64,000 bases of DNA from Picochlorum sp. 'celeri' (lineage: Eukaryota; Chlorophyta; Trebouxiophyceae). The notes under the pieces were generated by a model, which saw only the letters and a program-made list of their open reading frames with translations, had not been told where the DNA came from and searched no databases. This document shows positions 43,756 to 53,752 of this stretch, one piece after another. How positions within the stretch are numbered: position 1 is the first letter of the stretch; every line of letters begins with the position of its first letter. Location: NCBI GenBank assembly GCA_010909725.1, contig JAACMV010000014.1, positions 496,001 to 560,000 on the forward strand, written 5' to 3'. The translations under genes were made by a program, and so were the position numbers.

Positions 43756-45528
43756 TTACAATACAACATGACCAAATACAGCACGCTGTGCCTTCTCCAG
43801 ATACAGCAATGCAATTGCCTGGGATGACGGATCAATGTACAAGACCACCGAACCTCCTATCAGGCTCACGATAACAAGCCGTACTAACCGTTTCTTTATC
43901 GAATTCTTCCCCGATCTGAGTTTGTCCAGATCATTTGGTGACCACAGTGCCATCTGAATAACAGACCCAAAAACTAGAGAAATCAACGTGGCAGTAAAAC
44001 ACGCCACATTAAACGGCATACTTGCATCTGGAATAGGCAGGTGAAACAAGACATTTTGTCCTGCAACGACAATCTCATGAGGCCCATCCCACATATCACC
44101 TTGCCTGTCTGCATGTGATGTTGCATGAGGTGCCACTCTGACAACTGGAGCAGGAATATCAATGCCCCGTGATACATCTGGCGGGTAATCAAATACTGAC
44201 AAAACCGTTCGCTCAATATTGAGATGGATTTGAAGGTCATCCTTGACGCCATGAAGCACCACGTCAACCAAGCCAGCATGCCGCCGTGGGGCACTAGGTA
44301 TCCAGTCCACATACACCCCCTCTGCCATCCTCTTCCCACGGAACCATACGACATCATCACCATGCGTGATACGCAAAGATAAAGGATCATACACTACCTC
44401 CCAAGGAATCATCTGACGATATCGCACCACGGAAGTGTTTGACATTTCCATGGTCACCAAGGATGTCATGGTTGCCAAGAGAGGATTTCCATGCCTCCCA
44501 GCAACCCAATTTGCCACGTCAACAGTATCTCCAACTACTTCAATATGCTTATCATGTACTTTGGACGCACTAGTACCTCCCATCCCATACATGGGACAGT
44601 CCAAATACCTACCATCTACTGACGAGGAAGCATCACACCCTTGAACAGGAATATCGAGCCCAGAGCCATGCCTGTATACATACACATTCGACCTCGACAC
44701 AACTGGACACTGAAACTCCCACAAACCATCCCCTTCACCTCTCATATCATCGACAACATATCCTAGCACAGCATTCACATCAACACCAGCATGCCGTCGC
44801 TGATGCCACCATCTATGCATTCCTACATCTCTATGCACAATAGCACTCATCTCTATATGAAACATGATACCACCACTTTCATCATATCTGGACACCAACC
44901 TCATGGAATGATACGGCGTCTCCACCATATTCAACCCATCAAAGATACCTCCAAGGCCCCTACGTCCACGGCACGGCAGCAATTTCATCCATTGTTCGAT
45001 ACTCTCCACGCACGGAAAATCGGTAGTAGAAACACCTATAAATGTACTCTCAGTACTAACAAATGACTTCCTTGGTGTCGTGATCAGAGAGGAGGCAGAG
45101 CACCCAAGCAGCCTCCCCAGCATTCTCATCACCACCACCTCCTTGGCATCATCACCAGGCGTCATGGACGCATACTCCACCACCAAGCCAGGAGCTCTAT
45201 CCACATACCACGACGGCAATCGCGTATCACCTCTATTCCCCCTCGTGTACGTCACCTCAATACGCCCCAGCCCCCCATCCTCCACCATCAATCCCTCAAT
45301 CCCAGCAGGAATATACTGCCATTCCGACCCGGACAGGTACCCACTACTCTTGAATGATCCATACACAAACCATGATGAGCCACCATCATTACCATTGCTA
45401 CCGTTGTCATCGCCATGATGATGGAGAGGATACAGCACAACCTCTTCTTCCAAAAATGCTTCAGCTTGAACAACCATCGCTCCTACGAGCAGCAGCAGCA
45501 GTAATAGTCGTCCTCCTAAGCCAAGCAT
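43756..45528 (-). CDS. PIGT: PIG-T / Gpi16, GPI transamidase subunit (copy 1)
   Basis: 590 aa. PIG-T is the lumenal scaffold of the GPI transamidase that attaches GPI anchors to proteins in the ER. A strong signal peptide (MLGLGGRLLLLLLLVGAMVVQA) is followed by a lumenal domain with LYPLHHHGDDNG. The family's most conserved tract is LHxPxPDxSMPFNVxCFTATL, seen here as FHLPIPDASMPFNVACFTAT near residue 500. It leads into the C-terminal transmembrane segment, and a second hydrophobic stretch lies near 550. The MIPWEVVYDPLSLRI segment corresponds to the PWYLRLYLHTL region of animal PIG-T. Sequence outside these motifs is divergent. This copy keeps its original 3' neighbour (CobW-WW) but has only about 266 bp of its own upstream region. 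Confidence 0.85.
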   Translation of the reverse strand: MLGLGGRLLLLLLLVGAMVVQAEAFLEEEVVLYPLHHHGDDNGSNGNDGGSSWFVYGSFKSSGYLSGSEWQYIPAGIEGLMVEDGGLGRIEVTYTRGNRGDTRLPSWYVDRAPGLVVEYASMTPGDDAKEVVVMRMLGRLLGCSASSLITTPRKSFVSTESTFIGVSTTDFPCVESIEQWMKLLPCRGRRGLGGIFDGLNMVETPYHSMRLVSRYDESGGIMFHIEMSAIVHRDVGMHRWWHQRRHAGVDVNAVLGYVVDDMRGEGDGLWEFQCPVVSRSNVYVYRHGSGLDIPVQGCDASSSVDGRYLDCPMYGMGGTSASKVHDKHIEVVGDTVDVANWVAGRHGNPLLATMTSLVTMEMSNTSVVRYRQMIPWEVVYDPLSLRITHGDDVVWFRGKRMAEGVYVDWIPSAPRRHAGLVDVVLHGVKDDLQIHLNIERTVLSVFDYPPDVSRGIDIPAPVVRVAPHATSHADRQGDMWDGPHEIVVAGQNVLFHLPIPDASMPFNVACFTATLISLVFGSVIQMALWSPNDLDKLRSGKNSIKKRLVRLVIVSLIGGSVVLYIDPSSQAIALLYLEKAQRAVFGHVVL

Positions 45529-45559
45529 TCTGCTCTCCTACTTAAAAAAACTACTGGGT

Positions 45560-46294
45560 ATGGAAATCGTTGTAGAAAGGACCAGAGTCATGGCACGTTT
45601 TTTTTTGAAGCGCCACGAGCCTTCCCTCACGACCCCCCTTTTTTGTAACAACAACTCACACAAATGCAAAATACCAGAATATAACTATTGCAGTAGGACC
45701 AGAGCAACAGTACTCTTGAATCCATCCGTCCATGCAAATTCAAGTGTGAGTATTTATCTAATGTATCAAAGTACGGAGAGGAGCGAGACGGACCGGAAGA
45801 AATTACATGATCTTTCAGGAGTAGGATCAGTCGGTATATCTGCTAGAGGACCGTTAGATCAGTACAGATTCAATGCCTTTATGCGAGATCTGCTGTCTGA
45901 GAAGGCCAGAGACATTTTCAGGTCAAAGGGGTCTCTGTGTATCAAGGGACAACCAAAGACAAAGTTTGTGTTCCAAGGTGTTCATGAAACCATTTGTTTT
46001 GGCCCCTCCACGAGTGGATGGGGTGAAGGAGAGGAGCCTATCAATCAGGTGGTCTTCATTGGAAGAAACCTGGATAGAAAGGCCCTCACAGAAGGTTTTA
46101 GATCTTGTGTGTGGGTACCTCTCCCAGAAGGTTGGGAAGAATGTTATGACAAACGTATTGGGCGTCCCTTTTATTTCCAGAGGAGTACAGGAAAGAAACA
46201 ATGGGATAGGCCCTCATTTGCAAGCGCGTTGGTACGATCAACAGAAAGCAGCCATAAACAGCCGCGCTCGTTACAACCCAAAACTGTTGCTTGA
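45560..46294 (+). CDS. Chimeric ORF made by the duplication junction (orphan CobW C-terminal domain + WW)
   Basis: The frame opens at an ATG (45560) in the antisense of the PIG-T upstream region. It runs 78 codons to the duplication junction at 45794/45795 and continues in frame into the duplicated CobW C-terminal domain and WW domain, 244 aa in total. The true CobW GTPase domain is missing. If transcribed, perhaps from the divergent side of the PIG-T promoter, it would give a stand-alone metal-domain/WW protein. The frame depends on the T9 homopolymer. The equivalent start in copy 2 (T8) meets a stop directly after the T run. It may equally be an unexpressed gene fragment. Confidence 0.5.
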   Translation: MEIVVERTRVMARFFLKRHEPSLTTPLFCNNNSHKCKIPEYNYCSRTRATVLLNPSVHANSSVSIYLMYQSTERSETDRKKLHDLSGVGSVGISARGPLDQYRFNAFMRDLLSEKARDIFRSKGSLCIKGQPKTKFVFQGVHETICFGPSTSGWGEGEEPINQVVFIGRNLDRKALTEGFRSCVWVPLPEGWEECYDKRIGRPFYFQRSTGKKQWDRPSFASALVRSTESSHKQPRSLQPKTVA

Positions 46295-46382
46295 GAGAGT
46301 TTCCTAGTCATTTGCTGCTTTCTGTATCCATGTTTGTTATATATCTTATATTCTGATGATTCTTATTCATTCAACATTTTTT

Positions 46383-48155
46383 TTACAATACAACATGACC
46401 AAATACAGCACGCTGTGCCTTCTCCAGATACAGCAATGCAATTGCCTGGGATGACGGATCAATGTACAAGACCACCGAACCTCCTATCAGGCTCACGATA
46501 ACAAGCCGTACTAACCGTTTCTTTATCGAATTCTTCCCCGATCTGAGTTTGTCCAGATCATTTGGTGACCACAGTGCCATCTGAATAACAGACCCAAAAA
46601 CTAGAGAAATCAACGTGGCAGTAAAACACGCCACATTAAACGGCATACTTGCATCTGGAATAGGCAGGTGAAACAAGACATTTTGTCCTGCAACGACAAT
46701 CTCATGAGGCCCATCCCACATATCACCTTGCCTGTCTGCATGTGATGTTGCATGAGGTGCCACTCTGACAACTGGAGCAGGAATATCAATGCCCCGTGAT
46801 ACATCTGGCGGGTAATCAAATACTGACAAAACCGTTCGCTCAATATTGAGATGGATTTGAAGGTCATCCTTGACGCCATGAAGCACCACGTCAACCAAGC
46901 CAGCATGCCGCCGTGGGGCACTAGGTATCCAGTCCACATACACCCCCTCTGCCATCCTCTTCCCACGGAACCATACGACATCATCACCATGCGTGATACG
47001 CAAAGATAAAGGATCATACACTACCTCCCAAGGAATCATCTGACGATATCGCACCACGGAAGTGTTTGACATTTCCATGGTCACCAAGGATGTCATGGTT
47101 GCCAAGAGAGGATTTCCATGCCTCCCAGCAACCCAATTTGCCACGTCAACAGTATCTCCAACTACTTCAATATGCTTATCATGTACTTTGGACGCACTAG
47201 TACCTCCCATCCCATACATGGGACAGTCCAAATACCTACCATCTACTGACGAGGAAGCATCACACCCTTGAACAGGAATATCGAGCCCAGAGCCATGCCT
47301 GTATACATACACATTCGACCTCGACACAACTGGACACTGAAACTCCCACAAACCATCCCCTTCACCTCTCATATCATCGACAACATATCCTAGCACAGCA
47401 TTCACATCAACACCAGCATGCCGTCGCTGATGCCACCATCTATGCATTCCTACATCTCTATGCACAATAGCACTCATCTCTATATGAAACATGATACCAC
47501 CACTTTCATCATATCTGGACACCAACCTCATGGAATGATACGGCGTCTCCACCATATTCAACCCATCAAAGATACCTCCAAGGCCCCTACGTCCACGGCA
47601 CGGCAGCAATTTCATCCATTGTTCGATACTCTCCACGCACGGAAAATCGGTAGTAGAAACACCTATAAATGTACTCTCAGTACTAACAAATGACTTCCTT
47701 GGTGTCGTGATCAGAGAGGAGGCAGAGCACCCAAGCAGCCTCCCCAGCATTCTCATCACCACCACCTCCTTGGCATCATCACCAGGCGTCATGGACGCAT
47801 ACTCCACCACCAAGCCAGGAGCTCTATCCACATACCACGACGGCAATCGCGTATCACCTCTATTCCCCCTCGTGTACGTCACCTCAATACGCCCCAGCCC
47901 CCCATCCTCCACCATCAATCCCTCAATCCCAGCAGGAATATACTGCCATTCCGACCCGGACAGGTACCCACTACTCTTGAATGATCCATACACAAACCAT
48001 GATGAGCCACCATCATTACCATTGCTACCGTTGTCATCGCCATGATGATGGAGAGGATACAGCACAACCTCTTCTTCCAAAAATGCTTCAGCTTGAACAA
48101 CCATCGCTCCTACGAGCAGCAGCAGCAGTAATAGTCGTCCTCCTAAGCCAAGCAT
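46383..48155 (-). CDS. PIGT: PIG-T / Gpi16, GPI transamidase subunit (copy 2)
   Basis: The encoded protein is identical over all 590 residues to copy 1. This copy retains the ancestral upstream side. Removing the transposon and one 9-bp repeat would leave about 460 bp between its start and the SPD1-like gene, an ordinary divergent promoter. The KDZ element now separates them, starting 266 bp upstream of the ATG. The identity implies either a very young duplication, ongoing conversion, or an assembly artefact. Confidence 0.85.
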   Translation of the reverse strand: MLGLGGRLLLLLLLVGAMVVQAEAFLEEEVVLYPLHHHGDDNGSNGNDGGSSWFVYGSFKSSGYLSGSEWQYIPAGIEGLMVEDGGLGRIEVTYTRGNRGDTRLPSWYVDRAPGLVVEYASMTPGDDAKEVVVMRMLGRLLGCSASSLITTPRKSFVSTESTFIGVSTTDFPCVESIEQWMKLLPCRGRRGLGGIFDGLNMVETPYHSMRLVSRYDESGGIMFHIEMSAIVHRDVGMHRWWHQRRHAGVDVNAVLGYVVDDMRGEGDGLWEFQCPVVSRSNVYVYRHGSGLDIPVQGCDASSSVDGRYLDCPMYGMGGTSASKVHDKHIEVVGDTVDVANWVAGRHGNPLLATMTSLVTMEMSNTSVVRYRQMIPWEVVYDPLSLRITHGDDVVWFRGKRMAEGVYVDWIPSAPRRHAGLVDVVLHGVKDDLQIHLNIERTVLSVFDYPPDVSRGIDIPAPVVRVAPHATSHADRQGDMWDGPHEIVVAGQNVLFHLPIPDASMPFNVACFTATLISLVFGSVIQMALWSPNDLDKLRSGKNSIKKRLVRLVIVSLIGGSVVLYIDPSSQAIALLYLEKAQRAVFGHVVL

Positions 48156-48420
48156 TCTGCTCTCCTACTTAAAAAAACTACTGGGTATGGAAATCGTTGT
48201 AGAAAGGACCAGAGTCATGGCACGTTTTTTTTGAAGCGCCACGAGCCTTCCCTCACGACCCCCCTTTTTTGTAACAACAACTCACACAAATGCAAAATAC
48301 CAGAATATAACTATTGCAGTAGGACCAGAGCAACAGTACTCTTGAATCCATCCGTCCATGCAAATTCAAGTGTGAGTATTTATCTAATGTATCAAAGTAC
48401 GGAGAGGAGCGAGACGGACC

Positions 48421-48429
48421 CATGTCAAT
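48421..48429. repeat. Left 9-bp direct repeat (putative target-site duplication)
   Basis: CATGTCAAT begins at the base right after the end of duplication unit 2. The same 9-mer occurs at 53556-53564 on the far side of the transposon. KDZ elements are reported to make target duplications of about this size. Confidence 0.6.
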
Positions 48430-48711
48430 CACAGGCCGGATGTCATAACTGCCGGTCGCAGTGAGCCCCTTCCCGTTGTAAATCATCCCAAGTCCCCTGA
48501 AAAAATATGCTCACCGCAACCCCACTGGGGGCATTCATATTATTTATAATGATGTAATTGAAGGTTTTGGAGGCCATAATGGTTGTGTCCACCCGACATG
48601 GGGGTGTGCGGGGACCTTGTCAGAAAGATGCCCTGTTCAAAAGACGTCTGAGACAGTGCGAGAGGTGCGTTTCGGGGCGTTTCGCCCGTTGGTATCGAAC
48701 TTAAAACTCTT

Positions 48712-51700
48712 ATGGAGTATTTTGAGCCGCTATATGGTCGGTGAGATGGCGGCATCAGGCGGAACGAGTGCCCCAATTCTCAAACCTGGTGTTTTGAACC
48801 AGTTTTACCTAGCCTTTCTACCCATTCTGCAGTGAGGCCGAGGCCATCCATGGGTACATGATGAAAATATCAGACCATATGCGTGATATGGTGTGCGACT
48901 ATGGGGCAACCTGCGCTTTGGTGGCGTGGTTGGGGCCTCAGAGGAGCATCTATGTCTCCAGAACAGGCAACATTGGCTACTCAGATGCCCCCGAAATCTG
49001 GGCATCTGTGCACCAAACCTTCATGAATTTGCTTCAAAAGTCCAAAGGTATTAAGGACATAGCCTTGCCCAGGATTCCTGTGGAGATATGCCTGTTTCAG
49101 GGGAGTAATCCCAACAGTCGTGTTGTCCAGCAAGGCTGGCACAACAAGACCAGATGCATTCAAAATGCATTCGAGAAGGTGCAATCCTTGACGAATCTTC
49201 CCGTGTACATTTCTATATCTGGATATAAGGGGGTGTTGCTGAAGAATGCCGCCGATCTGCGCGAATTATCAGTCCTAGATGAGGTGTTTCATTTTCACAA
49301 CATGGGCAAGAGGTTTCCTCCTTTGGATATTGCACTTGCGCAGCAGCCCAAGGGCATGAAACGGCGGAAATTGTCCGAAAGTAGGATGATGACGAACTAT
49401 TCCAGGAAAAGAACGAAGACCTGGGATGGAGAGCCGCTCTTAAGGCCTGGTTCTCTAGAGTGGTATGAGGACATGCTGAGACAGGTCAAATACCCACCTG
49501 TGCAGCCACTCTGCAGACAGGAGCACATGGGGCATCGAGAATCCTTATCATGGGCGTGTATAGACTCGAGGAAACACGGGCATGTGGGCGAATCTCTGAA
49601 TCATATGATGTTAGTGAGGGTTGACTGCCCAGATGCCAAAGAGAGAAAATTTGAATGCAACTGTGATACTTACACTTCTGGCTACGACGAGGAGGGCGAC
49701 TGTGTGCACGTTCAGTACTTGGAAAAGCACTATGATACCTTAAAGTCTGGCACATTTGGGGCGGCGCATGACGTGGTACAGGTAACTAGGAGGGATGGGA
49801 CCTTTGTGGCATACTACTATGATGGGGGCTTTCTCAAAGTGGACCAGGCTGGTTGGCGGTGCTCCTTGTGTTCTCGAGACAATCGCAGCTGTCGTCATGT
49901 TCAGAAAATATGTTCTATGAATCAAGAAGGTGCCGTGGCGCAGAATGCACGAGGCAATGGCAGTCAGGAGGTGTATGTGATAGACAGCAGGCCTGGCTCA
50001 GTAGAGTGGTATGTGGAGAACCACCCAGAAGAGGCACGAATAGATATGCCGATGCATGGCAGTGTGCTTGAAAGTATTCAGAGGATATATCACGCAGGTT
50101 TGAGCGCCTGGGAGCATCCTAGCGGCGAACGATACTTTGAAGGGCTTGCAGAACTGAAGCCTCCAAAGCCATCTAGGCAATGCTGCTGCCAGCAGGACTA
50201 TGAGGACGCCAGCGGGCTCGTACTGGACTGCCAAGACGCCTTAGTATTCCTGAATCCCACGCGATATGATGCAGTGCACAAGAGATCCGTATACAAGTGG
50301 GTATGCCCCAACAGAAGGGCAGAGTGTGAAGTGCCATACATGGGGGTTCAGGATGGCCTGTGGAGAGCTTCGAACACGATGATTATAGAGCTTCAAATGA
50401 TGCAAGATGCCTATAATGCATCTGTTCTAAAGGGTGGTCAGTCTTTGGAAAGCCAGTGCGCGGATTTATGCAGCAGATACAGTGGGAAGCAGTTGTTTGG
50501 TGAGGATGGGGTACCTGGGGCCCCACTGGAAAAGCCCTTTATGGATGCCACGCTCTTTCGTAATGCTGCAATCCAGTTCGGTAAATGCACATCGTGGGCA
50601 ATGAAATACGACGATGGGGATAAACTGGTGGAGCTAGAGAACCAGATGATGTGCCCTTGCTGCAAAGACTCCCCAAAGGTGCTGATCATGGATGGGACAA
50701 GCATGAGCATCAGATCCAGAGCTTGCTTCGCCGACAGCATCACGGCCACCGATGAGAACGGCAAGAGTGTTCCAAAGCTTCGGGGCAAAAGGGATAGGTC
50801 GTTCCTCAATGTAGACAAGGCCAGAAGAACAAGGAAAGCTAGGCTTTCCCTTGCTAGGCTGTTGCTGCAGTTCCAGAAGCGGATCAGGAAGGCTCGCGAC
50901 GCTGCGGGTCTGGAGGAATTTTGGAGGGATAAAGGACGACATTTAAGACAACTTGGAACCCTTTGGAATGTGGATTCCTTCGTGCAATGGGCGTTTGCTA
51001 AAGCCAAAGCCTGGGACTCCTCAGAGAGGCTTACCAGCCTGGCAGACTTCATCTTTTGCCTCGCCTCCGAGTCCCCCGCTGTATCCTACATCACGTTGAG
51101 ATGTTGTATTCTACTCAAAGAATGTTTGGAGAGCCGCACGGTCCCGAGTGGTGTGCTGTCGCAGCTGAGCAAGGAGGCCCCACCCCTGTTCAAACTGCTG
51201 TTGACCATCAAGCGGCCTGGGGACTCTTGCGTACACATTCCGGCGGAATGGGGCAATCTTCTGAATGAATTAGTGACCCGAATCGAGAGTACAAATGCTT
51301 TCCATGATAGATACACGCTGGAAAGCGAGCTTGGGAGTGGTGTCCCACCTCAGGGACCATCAATTCTGGATGGGTCATACCTACATTCTGGCATCCTGAC
51401 GGGCCTGCAGCGCGTCCGATCCAAGCCCCAATATCAGGCAGACTCGATGAAAGAGGAAGAGAGCGTTGACGGGAGGAAAGATGCGTGTGAGCACGCGTTC
51501 TGCAAGCCTGGAGACAGGACAGGAGGGGTGTTCACCATCCTGTGTGAGCATGGTTTTGTGTATGCATCCTTCATCATCAAAGAAGCAGAAGGGAGGAAAG
51601 AACCATTTGCATTCATGACACAGTATCTCAGAAAAGCCCCGGAATACGTCATTTACGACAATGCATGCAACTTGCAGGACTATTGCTTGAGCAGGGCACC

Positions 51701-52013
51701 ATTGTTCTTCATGCACACCAAATTCTTCGTGGATGGCTTCCATTGGAGGAACCACAAAGCATGCAGTCTTGGATATATGATTAAAGGGTACGAAGACAAG
51801 TGGTTACAGGCGTTAAACACGCAAGTTGCAGAGCAGAACAACTCATCCTTGAAGAACCTGAAGGCCATGATGAGCAGAATGTCACAGAAATCGTTCATGA
51901 CGCTCCTGAAGTCATTCATGTGTCATTGGAATTACCACAAGCTAAAAAGAATGAATATCGAGCAGAAACGAAAGCAGAGGAGGAACGGTTGGCCGTCCTC
52001 AGGTGCCATGTGA
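48712..52013 (+). CDS. KDZ (Kyakuja-Dileera-Zisupton) transposase
   Basis: I join exon 1 (48712-48740, MEYFEPLYG) to exon 2 (48833-52013) across a 92-bp intron with GTGAGA donor and a pyrimidine-rich CTGCAG acceptor, about 1069 aa. Further 5' exons are possible. Cys/His-rich zinc segments typical of the family occur near CNCDTY, CSLCSRDNRSCRH, CCCQQ and MMCPCCKDS. The RNase H-like catalytic region near the C-terminus has GGVFTILCEHGFVYA, then KAPEYVIYDNACNLQDYCL, then FFVDGFHWRNHKACSLGY, then NTQVAEQNNSSLKNLK. These are the hallmark KDZ motifs carrying the conserved Asp (YDNACNL) and Glu (AEQNNSS). The intron resembles host introns in size. Confidence 0.9.
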
Positions 52014-53267
52014 AGGTTCTGGCAGGCAGGACACAGCATCAGTTCTCTCAACAGACCACTCTTGGCCTCCATCCCCTGACACGGCCTCGCCCTGGCCTTC
52101 AACAACCTCCTCACCACAGCAATAGCGTCGATAGAACTTGTCAAGCATCGACTGCAGGAGGAGGAGCCTTGCTGTGGTCTGCTGCTGCCTGCAGTTGTGC
52201 TGGGCAAACTTGGTAAGGACATGCTCAACATCTGCATACGGAATGAAACAGAATTCCTGGTTCGGCTTATTCCTCATGATTATTTTTTTTGATGTAAGTT
52301 CATCGACGGCCACATCTGTGAGTTTTGATACCAGTACTGCCTTTGGCAACACAAACTTGTTTGTCTTCTGTGTATGGTTCCCAAAATTCTTCACAGCAGG
52401 GTCACCAAACGCTTTCCTCAGACACCTTTGCAGGTCGTATTGCAGTACACAGAATCCATTCGAGATTCGACGTCCATATTTGTCCATCACTGCGTGTTCG
52501 CCCACCTTGATGTTGAAGAGATGGATGGTTTGGTCCACTGTGGCCCTGTCCCCATCACGTTGCTGCAACATGAACTCTAACCCTTTCGTGCTGACAGCAT
52601 GAGCTTGCTCTGTCCCCACTACTGTCGTCCCGTAGAAACTGCATATCTCAATGTGGTCGTGCAAGCCCCCCGATGCTTCGTCCATGGCTGGCTCATCCAC
52701 TCCAACTGCAGGGGTGTGGTCAACCGCTTCTGCCTCCTCTGCAACAAAGGATCCAAGCCCAAGGATGCACTGTTGCAGGTACCGGGTCTTCTCTTGCCAT
52801 GCATCGATTGCATGTTGCGATGTGATGACCAAGGGCGAAGCCAGCTCGACCACCTTTTGGGCATGGGCCCTGTTCCTGGACAACTCACCCTCTAGCTGTG
52901 CTACTTGAGCCTGCAGGGAGGCACACCTTGACCTCTCTTCTTCGTGCATTCCCTCCATCTTTCTGCTCTTCTCATACCACACCTTGACGTCACTATACAG
53001 GGCAGTGATGAGTTCCGGAAACCCTTCAGGAAGGCTATTTTTGGCCAAAATGTGGCCATTTTCCAGTCTTGGGTACTTCCTGGGAGGCTCCTCTTCCCGA
53101 GGTTTGAAAAATTTTCTCGGCGGTGCCGCCTTGTTTGCGCGACATGTATCATTATTCACTATATCTACATCGATTTCTTGGGTATGATCCGAATACGCGC
53201 GATCGGTGCCGCCGATCTCACGCGCAGGCACATCGTCCGCACTCGCATTCGGGGCAAAAGTTGGCAT
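51999..53267 (-). CDS. KDZ element accessory protein, uncharacterised
   Basis: 422 aa from ATG at 53267, convergent with the transposase and overlapping its stop by 15 bp. The N-terminal 100 residues are disordered and rich in Pro/Arg/Lys (PRKFFKPREEEPPRKYPRLE, possible nuclear localisation). A coiled-coil segment follows near 115-150 (CASLQAQVAQLEGELSRN). A more globular part at about 250-380 contains VGEHAVMDKYGRRISNGFCV and SKKIIMRNKPNQEFCFIPYAD. I recognise no known domain. Its place inside the 9-bp repeats argues that it belongs to the transposon, perhaps a DNA-binding or transposition-helper protein; that role is inference. Confidence 0.7.
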   Translation of the reverse strand: MPTFAPNASADDVPAREIGGTDRAYSDHTQEIDVDIVNNDTCRANKAAPPRKFFKPREEEPPRKYPRLENGHILAKNSLPEGFPELITALYSDVKVWYEKSRKMEGMHEEERSRCASLQAQVAQLEGELSRNRAHAQKVVELASPLVITSQHAIDAWQEKTRYLQQCILGLGSFVAEEAEAVDHTPAVGVDEPAMDEASGGLHDHIEICSFYGTTVVGTEQAHAVSTKGLEFMLQQRDGDRATVDQTIHLFNIKVGEHAVMDKYGRRISNGFCVLQYDLQRCLRKAFGDPAVKNFGNHTQKTNKFVLPKAVLVSKLTDVAVDELTSKKIIMRNKPNQEFCFIPYADVEHVLTKFAQHNCRQQQTTARLLLLQSMLDKFYRRYCCGEEVVEGQGEAVSGDGGQEWSVERTDAVSCLPEPSHGT

Positions 53268-53555
53268 GAAATCCCTTGTTTTTCGCCTCTTTGTGGCTCA
53301 AAATCCCTCCAACTTTGATACTATATATATTTAAAGCGGCAGTATTGCGCGACTTGCACACAAAAGCGCAATATGCTTGAGAAACAAGGACAATCGCACG
53401 TGCGTTTGAACACTATTCAAACTCTCCTGGCATTGTCAGCCAAACGATTTAAAATGTATTCAAACATACACTGTTGCAATATCATGTGCAACAAGTATAT
53501 ACACACTACATACTATCACTCCCTTTTTTCTATGTTTTTATTACATCAGGGGCCT

Positions 53556-53564
53556 CATGTCAAT
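53556..53564. repeat. Right 9-bp direct repeat (putative target-site duplication)
   Basis: CATGTCAAT, identical to 48421-48429, directly after the right terminal GGCCT of the transposon. Confidence 0.6.
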
Positions 53565-53752
53565 GGACAATCCTATCGGTCAAAGGCATCCATGGACCGT
53601 TCTTAGCAATCTGATGTCGTTGGATCCTCTCGGTCGTGGAACAAGACATGATTCGAACCGTATCAAAGAGACCCTCTCCCTCTCACACACTATGTGATTT
53701 CATTGTATACTATAGTTGTACCTCGTAGTGATAGACGAGGTGTGGTTGAACC

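Larger units (their letters stand above)
43169..48420. repeat. Perfect-looking tandem duplication, 2 x 2,626 bp
   Basis: Unit 1 is 43169-45794 and unit 2 is 45795-48420. Each carries the CobW-gene 3' third and the whole PIG-T gene. By reading both, the only differences I find are T7 versus T8 near 43752/46376 and T9 versus T8 near 45598/48225. The internal junction reads GACGGACC then GGAAGAAATT. The left half matches the right end of unit 2 and the right half matches the start of unit 1, with no shared bases, so the join is blunt. Confidence 0.95.
48430..53555. mobile_element. KDZ-superfamily DNA transposon, about 5.1 kb, apparently intact
   Basis: Bracketed by the 9-bp direct repeat CATGTCAAT. 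The ends carry an imperfect inverted repeat: left AGGCCGGATGTCATAA (from 48433), right end read in reverse AGGCCCCTGATGTAATAA (from 53555). The left terminus has three extra bases (CAC) before the match, so the exact end is uncertain. Inside are a spliced transposase gene on plus and a 422-aa gene on minus, tail to tail and overlapping by 15 bp. Both frames are uninterrupted, which suggests recent activity. It sits in the former PIG-T/SPD1 divergent promoter. Confidence 0.8.

Noticed and set aside
48617..48835. Separate small gene upstream of the transposase
   Set aside because: Its frame runs across a good 92-bp intron (GTGAGA donor, pyrimidine-rich CTGCAG acceptor). Splicing in another frame gives a family-like EPLYGREAEAIHGYM junction, so the region belongs to the transposase gene.
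48421..53564. CATGTCAAT as part of the transposon ends rather than a target repeat
   Set aside because: It occurs in direct, not inverted, orientation at the two ends, and the inverted similarity begins just inside it. A target duplication is the simpler reading, though the left end keeps a 3-bp offset.
53640..53665. tRNA-like GGTTCGAATC on the minus strand
   Set aside because: The T-arm-like sequence has no matching stem, and no acceptor, D or anticodon arms fit around it.
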